Source: DAOUFU01 sp034429275 (GTDB taxonomy: Bacteria > Chloroflexota > Anaerolineae > Aggregatilineales > Aggregatilineaceae). From it: a stretch of 63,579 nucleotides of DNA. The stretch is taken from NCBI GenBank assembly GCA_034429275.1, contig DAOUFU010000160.1, forward strand, positions 1 through 63,579. The letters run 5' to 3'. Every line of letters begins with the position of its first letter. Position 1 is the stretch's first letter. The translations under genes and the position numbers were made by a program. Positions 42,436-50,253 of this stretch are shown one piece after another. The notes under the pieces are model-generated. The model searched no databases and was not told where the DNA came from. It saw nothing but the letters and a program-made list of their open reading frames with translations.

Positions 42436-43101
42436 ATGGCAGCCCAGGACCGTCCCCATCTGTACGATATCACGCGCACCATTACGCCTGCTCTGGCCGT
42501 GTGGCCGGGCGATGCGCCGTTTTCGGCTGTGCACGTGCTGCGCAAGCGCGAAGGGGCCTCGGTGAACCTGACCACGCTCACACTCAGCGCCCATACCGGC
42601 AGCCATGCGGATGCACCCTATCACTATGAGGATGAGGGTGCTCACCCGGCGGCGCTGCCGCTCGATGCCTATCTCGGCCCTGCCCACATCGTGACCATCA
42701 CCCGGCAGCATGGGGGAATCGTGCCGGAAGATTTCGCCGACCACGATCTTTCCGGGCTTCAACGCCTGCTCATTCACACCTGGGTCAGCGATGTGCCCGA
42801 TGACCAATGGCCGGAGGATTTTCCCTACCCCACGGTTGAGCTGATCGACTGGTTGGCCGCACAACACGCCTGTCTGCTAGGGTTGGACTGCCCTTCGGTC
42901 GATCGTTTCGACAGCACCGACCTGCCGTGCCATCACCGCCTGCGCCAGCATGGAATACTCAACCTGGAAAGCCTGCGGCTGGCAGGGGTTCCCGATGGCC
43001 TGTACGAGCTAATTGCCCTGCCGCTCAAGATCGACGGGGTTTGTGGTAGCCCGGTGCGCGCAGTGCTGCGCACACTATCCGCTGTGCACCCGGCGCGTTG
43101 A
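42436..43101 (+). CDS. kynB: kynurenine formamidase (cyclase family)
   Basis: The 221-residue protein is a metal-dependent cyclase-family hydrolase. The signature S-A-H-T-G-S-H-A-D-A-P-Y-H-Y has the H-x-G-x-H-x-D-x-P-x-H zinc ligands. Family reaction: N-formylkynurenine to kynurenine plus formate. It follows the kynureninase gene after 74 bases. Start: ATG at 42436 gives the usual length (about 210); the longer frame to 42322 overlaps the kynU end. No tryptophan 2,3-dioxygenase gene is seen, so the first step may be encoded elsewhere or replaced. Confidence 0.85.
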   Translation: MAAQDRPHLYDITRTITPALAVWPGDAPFSAVHVLRKREGASVNLTTLTLSAHTGSHADAPYHYEDEGAHPAALPLDAYLGPAHIVTITRQHGGIVPEDFADHDLSGLQRLLIHTWVSDVPDDQWPEDFPYPTVELIDWLAAQHACLLGLDCPSVDRFDSTDLPCHHRLRQHGILNLESLRLAGVPDGLYELIALPLKIDGVCGSPVRAVLRTLSAVHPAR

Positions 43102-43115
43102 GGCGAGAGATCGGC

Positions 43116-43490
43116 ATGAGCCAGCCAAAAGTGTTGATCGTGGATGACGAGCCGGGCCTGCTCCAGTTGTTTGCCAGCCTGGTTGAGCGCATGGGGTACG
43201 AGACCCTGCGCGCGAACGGTGGCCAGGCAGCGCTGGATATCCTGATGCATACAGTGCCGGATGTGCTGGTTCTTGATCTTGCCATGCCGTATATTTCGGG
43301 GATGGATGTGCTGCGCTGGTTGCAGGATCAGCGCCGCCTGGATACGATGAGTGTGGTAGTGCTCACGGCTTTGGGCTTCACGCCCGAAATGAACACTCTC
43401 GAACAGCGAGTGGATGCATGGATCAGCCGGCCCGTCGCGCCGAATGACTTCGTGGCCGCTATCCGGCGTGTTGTCAACAAGCGAGGGTAG
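43116..43490 (+). CDS. stand-alone receiver-domain response regulator
   Basis: A 124-residue single CheY-like receiver without output domain: acidic D-D-E (V-D-D-E-P-G), phospho-Asp in V-L-V-L-D-L-A-M-P, and T in L-T-A. The conserved Lys is replaced by Arg (W-I-S-R-P-V), which is unusual. The ATG at 43116 is 14 bases after the kynB stop, so it is probably translated from the kyn transcript. Homologous to the next two receivers. Partner kinase not adjacent. A hairpin with T run follows at 43506. Confidence 0.85.
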   Translation: MSQPKVLIVDDEPGLLQLFASLVERMGYETLRANGGQAALDILMHTVPDVLVLDLAMPYISGMDVLRWLQDQRRLDTMSVVVLTALGFTPEMNTLEQRVDAWISRPVAPNDFVAAIRRVVNKRG

Positions 43491-43505
43491 GTAAATAGAT
43501 CGTTG

Positions 43506-43530
43506 ATCAGACAATGATCTGATGATTTTT
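43506..43530 (+). terminator. weak rho-independent terminator after first receiver gene
   Basis: ATCAGA (43506-43511) pairs with TCTGAT (43518-43523) across CAATGA, then GATTTTT follows. The stem is short but the T run is clear. Confidence 0.5.
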
Positions 43531-43602
43531 GGCGATTTGTGTTAGACTAGGAAAAACGATTCCCGGACGTCAGGCCGTGTGGATCTTGATACAAAAGGCC
43601 GT

Positions 43603-43635
43603 CAGGCTGCCGTGTGCTGTGACGGGCACAGCCTG
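43603..43635 (+). promoter_or_regulatory. leader hairpin before second receiver gene
   Basis: CAGGCTG plus CCGT (43603-43613) pairs with ACGG and CAGCCTG (43622-43635), with a three-base bulge and an eight-base loop. No T run follows, so it is more likely a leader structure than a terminator. It ends about 30 bases before the GTG start. Confidence 0.3.
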
Positions 43636-43664
43636 CCTAGTGATGGCAAAGGTGGATCACGATT

Positions 43665-44024
43665 GTGTCCAAGCCAGCGATCATGCTCGTGGAAGATGAA
43701 CCAGGGCTGCTGACTCTTTTGACACACATTTTACACCCATTGGGTGCGCGAGTAATCCCGGCCAATGGCGGGGCGCAGGCACTCTCGCTGCTGGCCAAAG
43801 ACACGCCCGATCTGCTGATCCTCGACCTTGCCATGCCCGAAGTGAACGGACAGGATGTGTTGCGCTACGTGCGCAGCCAGCCGCGCCTGGACGGAATGAA
43901 GGTCATGATCCTGTCGGCCCGACCAAACGATCCCACAATGACGGCTTTGGGCTATGATAGCTGGGTCTCCAAGCCGGTGCTGCCCAAACCCTTTGTGGAG
44001 GCGGTTCAAACCCTGCTCAGCTAG
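43665..44024 (+). CDS. stand-alone receiver-domain response regulator
   Basis: A 119-residue receiver: acidic V-E-D-E-P, phospho-Asp in L-I-L-D-L-A-M-P, S in L-S-A and Lys in V-S-K-P-V-L-P. No output domain. The start is GTG at 43665 with AAAGGTGG about nine bases upstream; the next in-frame ATG (43683) would cut into strand 1. It is a paralogue of the receivers on both sides. Confidence 0.85.
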   Translation: MSKPAIMLVEDEPGLLTLLTHILHPLGARVIPANGGAQALSLLAKDTPDLLILDLAMPEVNGQDVLRYVRSQPRLDGMKVMILSARPNDPTMTALGYDSWVSKPVLPKPFVEAVQTLLS

Positions 44025-44064
44025 GGTATGAACGGCGACCAAGTGAACCCGTCGCGGCTCACCC

Positions 44065-44085
44065 ACAGAAGCCAGGCGCTTCTGT
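44065..44085 (+). promoter_or_regulatory. hairpin between second and third receiver genes
   Basis: ACAGAAGC (44065-44072) pairs perfectly with GCTTCTGT (44078-44085) over a five-base loop. It lacks a T run. It sits about 30 bases before the third receiver start, like the hairpin before the second. Confidence 0.35.
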
Positions 44086-44113
44086 AGAGGGATCAGTCAT
44101 AAGGACCTGCCAG

Positions 44114-44479
44114 GTGTCTACGCCTCTTGTGTTGATTGTAGATGACGAGCCGGGTTTGCTGCGCCTGTTCAGCAGCCTGGTGGAACGCCTCAATGCGGCT
44201 ACGCTGCAGGCCACCGATGGCGTTGCTGCAATGGATATCCTGGACCAAACCACGCCCGATCTGCTGATCCTCGATCTGGCCATGCCAGATGTATCGGGCT
44301 TCGACGTGCTGCAATATGTGCGCAGTGTCCCCCGCCTGGACTCGATGAAAATCATGATTCTGACGGCGCGCCCCAACCTCGTGCCCGAAGTCGAGGCGAT
44401 GGGCATCGACTGTTGGCTCGCCAAGCCGGTGATGCCCAACGATTTCCTCGATGTGGTCCACGAACTGCTGTACGGCTGA
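44114..44479 (+). CDS. stand-alone receiver-domain response regulator
   Basis: A 121-residue receiver with V-D-D-E-P-G-L-L, phospho-Asp in L-I-L-D-L-A-M-P, T in L-T-A and Lys in L-A-K-P-V-M-P, so the full active site is present. GTG start with AAGGA upstream. It shares the P-D-(L/V)-L-(I/V)-L-D-L-A-M-P core with its two neighbours, which points to recent tandem duplication. The convergent TPR-like gene ends 20 bases later. Confidence 0.86.
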   Translation: MSTPLVLIVDDEPGLLRLFSSLVERLNAATLQATDGVAAMDILDQTTPDLLILDLAMPDVSGFDVLQYVRSVPRLDSMKIMILTARPNLVPEVEAMGIDCWLAKPVMPNDFLDVVHELLYG

Positions 44480-44498
44480 GATCGTGCGCTTGCAGCGC

Positions 44499-45611
44499 TC
44501 AGGACGATCCGGTTCCCTGCTGCGCCCGGTTGAGCAAATCGCGCACGCTCACCCCATTCACATTGGGATAGGACCAGTCGCAGTTTTGGGCACACAGGTC
44601 CTGTAAGATGGGCAGCGCCTCTGCGTAAAATCCCCCGTTGACGTAATCCCGCGCCAGGATATAGCTTTGCACGAAGTTGGCCTGTCCAACCAGCCACTGC
44701 TGGTTGGCGCTGATGGACCCTAACTCTTGCGCCTGGGTCATCAGCAACACGCCGCGCTGCAGGCGATCCTGGCCGTCCTTGTTCTGCCCGGTCAGGTAGA
44801 TGCGCGCCTGGTTGATCAAGGCCTCTTGCAGCATCGCTGTAGTCTCGGCCTGGCGGTAACCAGGATCAAGCGCGCGCAGCGATTCGAGAAGCTGGATCGC
44901 GTCTTCATAGTCTGTGAACATCATGGCCGTCTCGGCCTGGTTATACAGATACGCCGGGTCTTCGAGCGGGCTGAGCGTAGGTAGCGCTGTGCTCTCCGGC
45001 GAGAGCGCCAGCGCCGGGGTGGGCTGCTCCGGCGGGCGGGTGACGCTGTCGGTAGGGGCTGGGGTGCGCGTGGCGGTCGGCTGCGGCGTCGGGGTATAGG
45101 CATTGACGGCGCGGGCGGTCACCAGGCGCTGCGCGCTGTCGCGAGCGTATTGGGTGGGCGCGCGCAAAGTTTCCACGATCCAGGCGAAACGGGCCTCGGC
45201 CAGGCCCGGAAACCCATTCTCCAGGTCGTCAACACCCATCTGGTACGGTTCGGCAACGCCGGTCGCCAGGGTCTGGGTGACGCGCGCATCGTTGGTCGCC
45301 AGCCCGTCGCGGTAGCCCGCCACCCCGGCCAGCCCGATCATCAGCAGGCACAGGCAGACACTCCCGGCCATTACCAGCGCCAGCAGCAGCGCCCGCCCAG
45401 GCGCAGGCGTCCAGGCCGCCCGCGGAGCCGTATCCGCGCCGGGGTCAAATGGCGGCTCGTCTGCCCGCAACCGAACCTCGACCGGCGCGCGCGGCTGCGT
45501 GTCATCGGGGTGGAGCGGAGGTTCGCCATCGGGGAGCACTTTGCCCAATCCCGGCTGCTGCGAAGGCTGCTGCGAAAAATCGCCGTCAGGGCGCTCGATA
45601 TGTTCTGTCAT
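44499..45611 (-). CDS. membrane protein with TPR-like helical tail
   Basis: The 370-residue protein has an acidic and Pro-rich cytoplasmic N-terminus, one transmembrane helix at about residues 74-98, a helical segment, then a Thr/Pro linker (T-P-T-P-Q-P-T-A-T-R-T-P) and a C-terminal region of TPR-like pairs (Y-N-Q-A-E-T-A-M-M-F-T-D-Y-E-D-A-I-Q). Chloroflexota genomes often encode such single-pass TPR proteins of unknown role, probably scaffolds facing outward. Start: ATG at 45611 with GAGGAT upstream; the frame opens at 45656. Confidence 0.75.
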   Translation of the reverse strand: MTEHIERPDGDFSQQPSQQPGLGKVLPDGEPPLHPDDTQPRAPVEVRLRADEPPFDPGADTAPRAAWTPAPGRALLLALVMAGSVCLCLLMIGLAGVAGYRDGLATNDARVTQTLATGVAEPYQMGVDDLENGFPGLAEARFAWIVETLRAPTQYARDSAQRLVTARAVNAYTPTPQPTATRTPAPTDSVTRPPEQPTPALALSPESTALPTLSPLEDPAYLYNQAETAMMFTDYEDAIQLLESLRALDPGYRQAETTAMLQEALINQARIYLTGQNKDGQDRLQRGVLLMTQAQELGSISANQQWLVGQANFVQSYILARDYVNGGFYAEALPILQDLCAQNCDWSYPNVNGVSVRDLLNRAQQGTGSS

Positions 45612-46098
45612 GATGATCGCTATCCTCGGCAGGCTGCGCCCGCCATCGTCAACCAATGGCCCGGTCTCGGCAAAACGAGAACCGGCAGGGGCATTATAGC
45701 CAGACCTGTATCGCTTTGTCCAAGACGCTCACCCCACGTCCACCACACGCAGAATCGGCCCTGGAGGGGCATAATCACAGTTGCACAATGCGCTAAATTT
45801 TAAACGCAGGTTAAATGACGGTTAAAAATCGCTTCCCGACTGAAAATGCCCAAGCCAATTTCATCATTTTGTGCAATCTGCCCAAAGCTGTTAGTATAAA
45901 TCTCATAAAACATGCCCGAAGACAGCGATTTGCACACTTCATACAATGTTAGGCAATCAGGCAAGAGAATTCCACTCGCGCCGTTCATCCACCATCACAC
46001 CGTATAAACCATTTTTCTCACCCAATCGACCGTTTTGATCACCCAGTCTATCTGACCGGGGTTTTGTGCACTTATCACTGGATCAGGGGGATCGTGTC
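45612..46098 (+). other. upstream region of pucR-type gene
   Basis: This 487-base divergent gap is AT-rich from about 45780. Besides the promoter at 45869-45897 it has two GGTTAAA copies (45809-45828) and a pair of TCACCCA copies just before the gene. A 62-codon minus-strand ORF (45800-45988) has no ribosome site and is probably not coding. Confidence 0.35.
45869..45897 (+). promoter_or_regulatory. candidate sigma-70-type promoter for pucR-type gene
   Basis: TTGTGC (45869-45874), a 17-base spacer and TAGTAT (45892-45897) followed by AAAT. It would give a 5' leader of about 200 bases to the PucR-like gene. Confidence 0.4.
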
Positions 46099-47751
46099 AT
46101 GAGCGCTGTTGCTACCTCAACCGATGTCAGATCGATGCTCAAGCTGGCCCTGCCCATCGGGAGCCGATTGATAACTGGCAACCCCAATACCCTGATCAGT
46201 TGGGTCAGCCATCTGCGCACACGTCCGCCGCTCTTTGCCGACCTGGAAGGCAACGAGCTGGTCCTGGTCTCGACCAGCACCCTCGCCAATTATCAGAAGC
46301 CGCTCACGCTCGAAACCATCATCGAAGAGCTGGCCCAAACTCAGGCGAGCGCGCTGGCCGTTCGCGGCACACTGACTCCCCGCACCCACCAGGTCGCGCG
46401 CCAGCATAACTTCCCGCTCATTTCGCTGCCCGACCGGGCCGTCCTGCCCCAGGTCGAGCGTGCTGTTCAGCGTCTGCTGACCAATCGCCCGGCCCAATTG
46501 GCCCATCGCGCCTTCGAGCTTCAGCAGACTTTGCAGCGCCACGCCGCCAGCTATCGCGGCCTGACCACGATGCTCACCGCCCTGGCCCGCATGTTGGATC
46601 GCCCGGTTGTGGTCCACGACCGCCGCGGCAACGTGGTCAGCCGGGGACTGCCCCCCAACGCTGGCAGTGAGTGGGAAGCGCACCTGGCGCTGACCAACGG
46701 CCCCGAATTCATCCAGCGCGTGACGGTACGCCACCCGCTGGGCATCGACGATCCCATTTGCGAGACTTCGGCGGGCCTGACCGCCCTGCTCATCCACGAG
46801 CACCAGGTCTACGGTTATCTCTCGATCCTGGTCGATGCCGAACCGCTGGACGAATTTGACGCCCTGGCGATGGAGTACAGCCTGCCTATGTGTGCCCGTG
46901 AATTCACCCGCCAACAAACTACCGATATCAGTATCGAGCCGACTCTCCCCACACGTGACTGGATCACCGAATGGTTAAGCAGCCCGGCCAGCGACGATCC
47001 GCTGCTGGCGCTGCGTGCCGAAAAAGACAGCTACCAGGCCAGTTCGTGGTATGCGGCAGTGCTCTTCCGGTGTGTGCCCACCCACGAGCGCGCCATCAGC
47101 GCCGGCCCGGAACGCATGGTGCGGTTGATCCAGAACGAGTTGAACCAGCGTCGTATCCAGGCTCCGGTCGGCCAGTTTATGGACCGCGCCGTACTGCTCT
47201 TCCCGCTCGATGAGCCTCAGCAGACTCAGCGGCTCAAGCAGATGGTGGACCTCTTGCTGCACAATCTGCGCCAGGCCACGCCCGATGGCGAAATCACCGT
47301 TGGTGTGGGCCGCCCGGTGCAGGGCCTGACTGCGCTGCGCGAATCCTTCCGCGAAGCAGAGCGCGCGCTCACCCTGCCTGAGCAGCTTGGTGACGCCAGC
47401 AATGTCGCCTTCTTCGGCGATCTCAGCCTGTACGAGCTGCTGCTTGGCGTGGGCGATCACCACGCACTCAAGACCTTCAGCGACCGCTGGCTGGCCCCCT
47501 TGCGCGAATATGACGAGCAGCACCACACCGACCTGCTGCCCACCCTCGGTGCATACTTTGCCAACAACGGGAATATGGCGCGGACGGCGCACGTCCTCAA
47601 CATCCACCGGAATACCCTGGTGTACCGCCTGAGCCGAATCACCGAGATCATTCAGCTCGATATGGACGACTCGAACGTGCGTCTCAACCTGCACCTGGCA
47701 CTCAAGGTCGAGCGCATTCTCGACAAACCCGGCGCAAATCCTACCTTCTAG
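46099..47751 (+). CDS. PucR-family transcriptional regulator
   Basis: The 550-residue protein has the PucR/CdaR layout. An N-terminal PucR-like domain (about 15-140) comes first, then a middle sensor-like part (I-C-E-T-S-A-G-L-T-A-L-L-I-H-E with H-D-R-R-G-N-V-V) and a GGDEF-like region (about 300-440) with V-G-V-G-R-P-V-Q-G-L. The C-terminal HTH_30 (about 480-540) reads N-N-G-N-M-A-R-T-A-H-V-L-N-I-H-R-N-T-L-V-Y-R. PucR regulators control purine, sugar-acid or other catabolic genes. Its neighbours (an S41 protease and a TPR protein) give no target. Start: ATG at 46099 with CAGGGGGA upstream. Confidence 0.9.
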   Translation: MSAVATSTDVRSMLKLALPIGSRLITGNPNTLISWVSHLRTRPPLFADLEGNELVLVSTSTLANYQKPLTLETIIEELAQTQASALAVRGTLTPRTHQVARQHNFPLISLPDRAVLPQVERAVQRLLTNRPAQLAHRAFELQQTLQRHAASYRGLTTMLTALARMLDRPVVVHDRRGNVVSRGLPPNAGSEWEAHLALTNGPEFIQRVTVRHPLGIDDPICETSAGLTALLIHEHQVYGYLSILVDAEPLDEFDALAMEYSLPMCAREFTRQQTTDISIEPTLPTRDWITEWLSSPASDDPLLALRAEKDSYQASSWYAAVLFRCVPTHERAISAGPERMVRLIQNELNQRRIQAPVGQFMDRAVLLFPLDEPQQTQRLKQMVDLLLHNLRQATPDGEITVGVGRPVQGLTALRESFREAERALTLPEQLGDASNVAFFGDLSLYELLLGVGDHHALKTFSDRWLAPLREYDEQHHTDLLPTLGAYFANNGNMARTAHVLNIHRNTLVYRLSRITEIIQLDMDDSNVRLNLHLALKVERILDKPGANPTF

Positions 47752-47765
47752 ACCCGGACACATCG

Positions 47766-47800
47766 AAAAAAACAGGGCCGCGCATCACGTGCGGCCCTGT
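47766..47800 (-). terminator. rho-independent terminator of S41 protease gene
   Basis: ACAGGGCCGC (47772-47781) pairs with GCGGCCCTGT (47791-47800) over a nine-base loop. On the minus strand a T run follows (A run 47766-47772). It also faces the PucR gene stop. Confidence 0.85.
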
Positions 47801-47830
47801 GTATTGCCCCGGAACACTGGCCAGCGCGCA

Positions 47831-49780
47831 TCACTGAGCGAGCAGCGCCTCTTCCGCGGCTATCAGCACCTCATCTTCGGGCGAAAGCAGGCTCTCCAGC
47901 GTGAGCGGCACGCGGATATCCGGCTCAACGCCCACGCCTTCCAGCAGTGTTCGGCCTGTCGCCGGGTCCACCGCGCGACCGGTCGGAATTTGCATGGTCA
48001 GGTTGCCGGGCAGCGAATATTGGCCGTCGCTCACCTCGCCGGTGAATCCACCGGTCGGGCTGTGACCCACAATCACCGCGCGGTTGTTGACCTTCATGGC
48101 ATACGCGAACATGTCCCCCGCGCTGCCGGTCATCTGGTTCACCAGCACTGCCACCGGCCCATCATAATACGGCTCGGATTTCAGAATCTCGATGAACCCC
48201 CGGTAAGCAAAGCCGCCTGTGCCATCCGCATAGTAGAAATCAAAGAGGCGCGTGTAATCCTCGAAGAAATGTCCCGCGATGGCCATCGATAGATAAACCA
48301 GACCGCCGCCGTTATCGCGTACATCAATGATGATCCCTTTCGCGCCCGCATCGATCAGGCCCTGTAGCTCGCGCGTGAACCAGGCATCGATCTCACTCAC
48401 CTGCTCGGCGAAGCCGAACACCCCGATATATCCGAGTCCTGACTCGAGCATCCGAGATGTGATCACAGGTCGGCCCGGCACGCGCGAGTCAAATGCCATC
48501 AGCAGCGACATCACGTCGGGCGTGCGGGTCAACTGCGCAGTCTTCTCGCTGCCATCCGGCGCGCGCCAGCCAAGCTCCACCGACGACCCGACCGGCCCTT
48601 GCAGCATGGTCGAGGCCTGGAAGTGGCGGCGCGTGTGTTCCGTTGAGGCACTGTTGATCAGCAGGGGAGTTTCTTCCAATACCTGGAGCGCAGGCTGTCC
48701 ATCGACTGTTTCGAGCAGCGCCCCCACCGTCAGCCCGGCCTCTTGGGCGGGAGATCGATCGGCTACTGAGGTCACCACCAGTTCATTGTCGTCAGTGAGG
48801 GTAATCTGGCGAATCCCGACCCCACCGAGCAGATAAGTCTGCATCACCGGCAGCGATACATAGCCGACATGCGTATCGGGGATCATCGCGCCAAAGCTGG
48901 ACATCACCAGATGGAAAGCGAGGTCCGAATCCGCTTGCTCGACCAGGGGCGTGATCGTCTGGTAAATGTTGTCCCAGTCGATCTGCTTTTCGACGGTGAA
49001 GGGATAGGTCGTGCGGGCACGCTCATACAACTGCTGCCAGGCGTCACGATAGCTCAAGGTCGAGTAATCGTTCAGTGCCCCCATGCTCTCGACGAGCGGC
49101 ACGTCCACCGTAGGATTGCGCACGATGGTAAATGGCTCGGCGTCAAGCGCGATGATGCTCCACCCCTGCGGCAGTTCAACCAGCACATCGTCATCCGTGA
49201 AAAGCACACCATCCGGGCCATATTCACCGGGAAACAGTGCGCCATCTACTTCTGCCCACACCACAAGGGATCCGCCCACCATGTGGTAGGTCAGCGACTC
49301 CAGGCGAACCGACATATTCATCGGTGATTCGCCCCGGTTAACATAGTCATCACCCAGGAAATCGATAAACAACGCCGGAGTATAGACCTGGATCGCCGGA
49401 GGGCTGGCAGAGTCGCCATCGAAATCGAGCAGGGTACCCTGCGGGTCATCCGGCAGTTCGATGATGTAGCTTCCCTTCATGATGTCGCCCGCCAGCCGGC
49501 CCAATACCTGCGTCTCTTCGGGCGGCACGAAGTTATAATCCTCGTTGATCTGCCCCGACAGGTCATAGAGCAAAACCCCCGTCCGCGCGCCGATCATGCC
49601 ATAGAGTGGGTTGGTGGTCTCATATCCCCCCACCACGCGGCGCGGCTGGGAAGAAATCTGCTGCCGGTCTGGCGTATTTGTGTTACTCACGGGACTGTCT
49701 GCAAGCGCCGGCGCAACAGCTACCGCCAGCATGATCACGACACCGAACAGCCCCATCAACCGACCTGGTACGCCCTTCAT
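47831..49780 (-). CDS. S41-family carboxyl-terminal-processing-like protease
   Basis: The 649-residue protein has a signal peptide (M-K-G-V-P-G-R-L... to P-A-L-A-D-S). A PDZ-like domain (about 320-400) contains R-S-P-A-Q-E-A-G-L-T-V-G, and the S41 core (about 440-640) has the G-I-I-I-D-V-R-D-N-G-G-G motif and the serine in M-T-G-S-A-G-D near residue 553. The lysine found about 25 residues after the serine in CtpA-type enzymes is not evident (G-H-S-P-T-G-G instead), so it may use a tricorn-like (S41B) site. The ATG at 49780 has GGAAAGGA upstream. It probably acts outside the membrane. Confidence 0.82.
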   Translation of the reverse strand: MKGVPGRLMGLFGVVIMLAVAVAPALADSPVSNTNTPDRQQISSQPRRVVGGYETTNPLYGMIGARTGVLLYDLSGQINEDYNFVPPEETQVLGRLAGDIMKGSYIIELPDDPQGTLLDFDGDSASPPAIQVYTPALFIDFLGDDYVNRGESPMNMSVRLESLTYHMVGGSLVVWAEVDGALFPGEYGPDGVLFTDDDVLVELPQGWSIIALDAEPFTIVRNPTVDVPLVESMGALNDYSTLSYRDAWQQLYERARTTYPFTVEKQIDWDNIYQTITPLVEQADSDLAFHLVMSSFGAMIPDTHVGYVSLPVMQTYLLGGVGIRQITLTDDNELVVTSVADRSPAQEAGLTVGALLETVDGQPALQVLEETPLLINSASTEHTRRHFQASTMLQGPVGSSVELGWRAPDGSEKTAQLTRTPDVMSLLMAFDSRVPGRPVITSRMLESGLGYIGVFGFAEQVSEIDAWFTRELQGLIDAGAKGIIIDVRDNGGGLVYLSMAIAGHFFEDYTRLFDFYYADGTGGFAYRGFIEILKSEPYYDGPVAVLVNQMTGSAGDMFAYAMKVNNRAVIVGHSPTGGFTGEVSDGQYSLPGNLTMQIPTGRAVDPATGRTLLEGVGVEPDIRVPLTLESLLSPEDEVLIAAEEALLAQ

Positions 49781-49922
49781 TTCATATCCTTTCCTGACTT
49801 CTCGTGCGCATTGTGATGATTCCACAGCGCTTCACATAGCTTATACGAAAAATCGCGCAAATTGTCTACCGGTTAGCGCCGGAAAGGGATATTTCGGGGT
49901 AGGACGAAGGCGTGGTATACCC

Positions 49923-49951
49923 TTGTCATGAGGTGTAGGGGCAGGTATACT
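49923..49951 (+). promoter_or_regulatory. sigma-70-type promoter for tRNA-Pro
   Basis: TTGTCA (49923-49928), a 17-base spacer and TATACT (49946-49951). Transcription should start about 12 bases before the tRNA. Confidence 0.75.
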
Positions 49952-49962
49952 TGAGGGGCATT

Positions 49963-50036
49963 CGGGGTGTGGCGCAGTTGGCTAGCGCGCTGCGTTTGGG
50001 ACGCAGAGGTCCGCGGTTCAAGTCCGCGCACCCCGA
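49963..50036 (+). tRNA. tRNA-Pro (anticodon TGG)
   Basis: The 74-base cloverleaf is complete: acceptor CGGGGTG with CACCCCG, D arm GCGC...GCGC, anticodon stem CTGCG/CGCAG with loop TTTGGGA (anticodon TGG at 49997-49999), and T arm CGCGG-TTCAAGT-CCGCG. The discriminator is A and CCA is not encoded. It reads CCA/CCG-type proline codons. Confidence 0.97.
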
Positions 50037-50176
50037 CTTCACAATCCGCAACGGTGAATCATCTAGCCCCCTGCCATTACTCGCTCATCATCACTCATGA
50101 TCCGGGCAACGGGTCAGGTGTCCCCCACATGAGATACATCTCCACAAACCTCGCCCCTCACGGCTGCGATCAAGTG

Positions 50177-50185
50177 TGATATAAT
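50177..50185 (+). promoter_or_regulatory. extended -10 promoter upstream of prfA
   Basis: TGATATAAT contains TATAAT (50180-50185) with an extended-10 TG. The -35 region is poor. Transcripts would begin near 50192, giving a short leader that holds the hairpin at 50215. Confidence 0.55.
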
Positions 50186-50214
50186 CGCCCTGTTCGTTTC
50201 GTGAGCAGAAATCG

Positions 50215-50236
50215 GCCCCCATGATGGGGCTTTTTT
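50215..50236 (+). terminator. leader terminator between tRNA-Pro/promoter and prfA
   Basis: GCCCC (50215-50219) pairs with GGGGC (50226-50230) over CATGAT and is followed by six T. It can end tRNA-Pro transcripts or attenuate prfA, since the extended -10 promoter lies upstream of it and prfA starts 18 bases after. Confidence 0.65.
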
Positions 50237-50253
50237 GAGGGTGCAGCAGCGCT

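Noticed and set aside
45800..45988. 62-codon minus-strand ORF in the gap before the PucR-like gene
   Set aside because: It has no ribosome site, lies in an AT-rich promoter-like stretch, and its peptide looks random.
49963..50036. tRNA-Pro as an integration site for a mobile element
   Set aside because: No integrase, repeat of the tRNA 3' end or foreign-looking genes were seen on either side.
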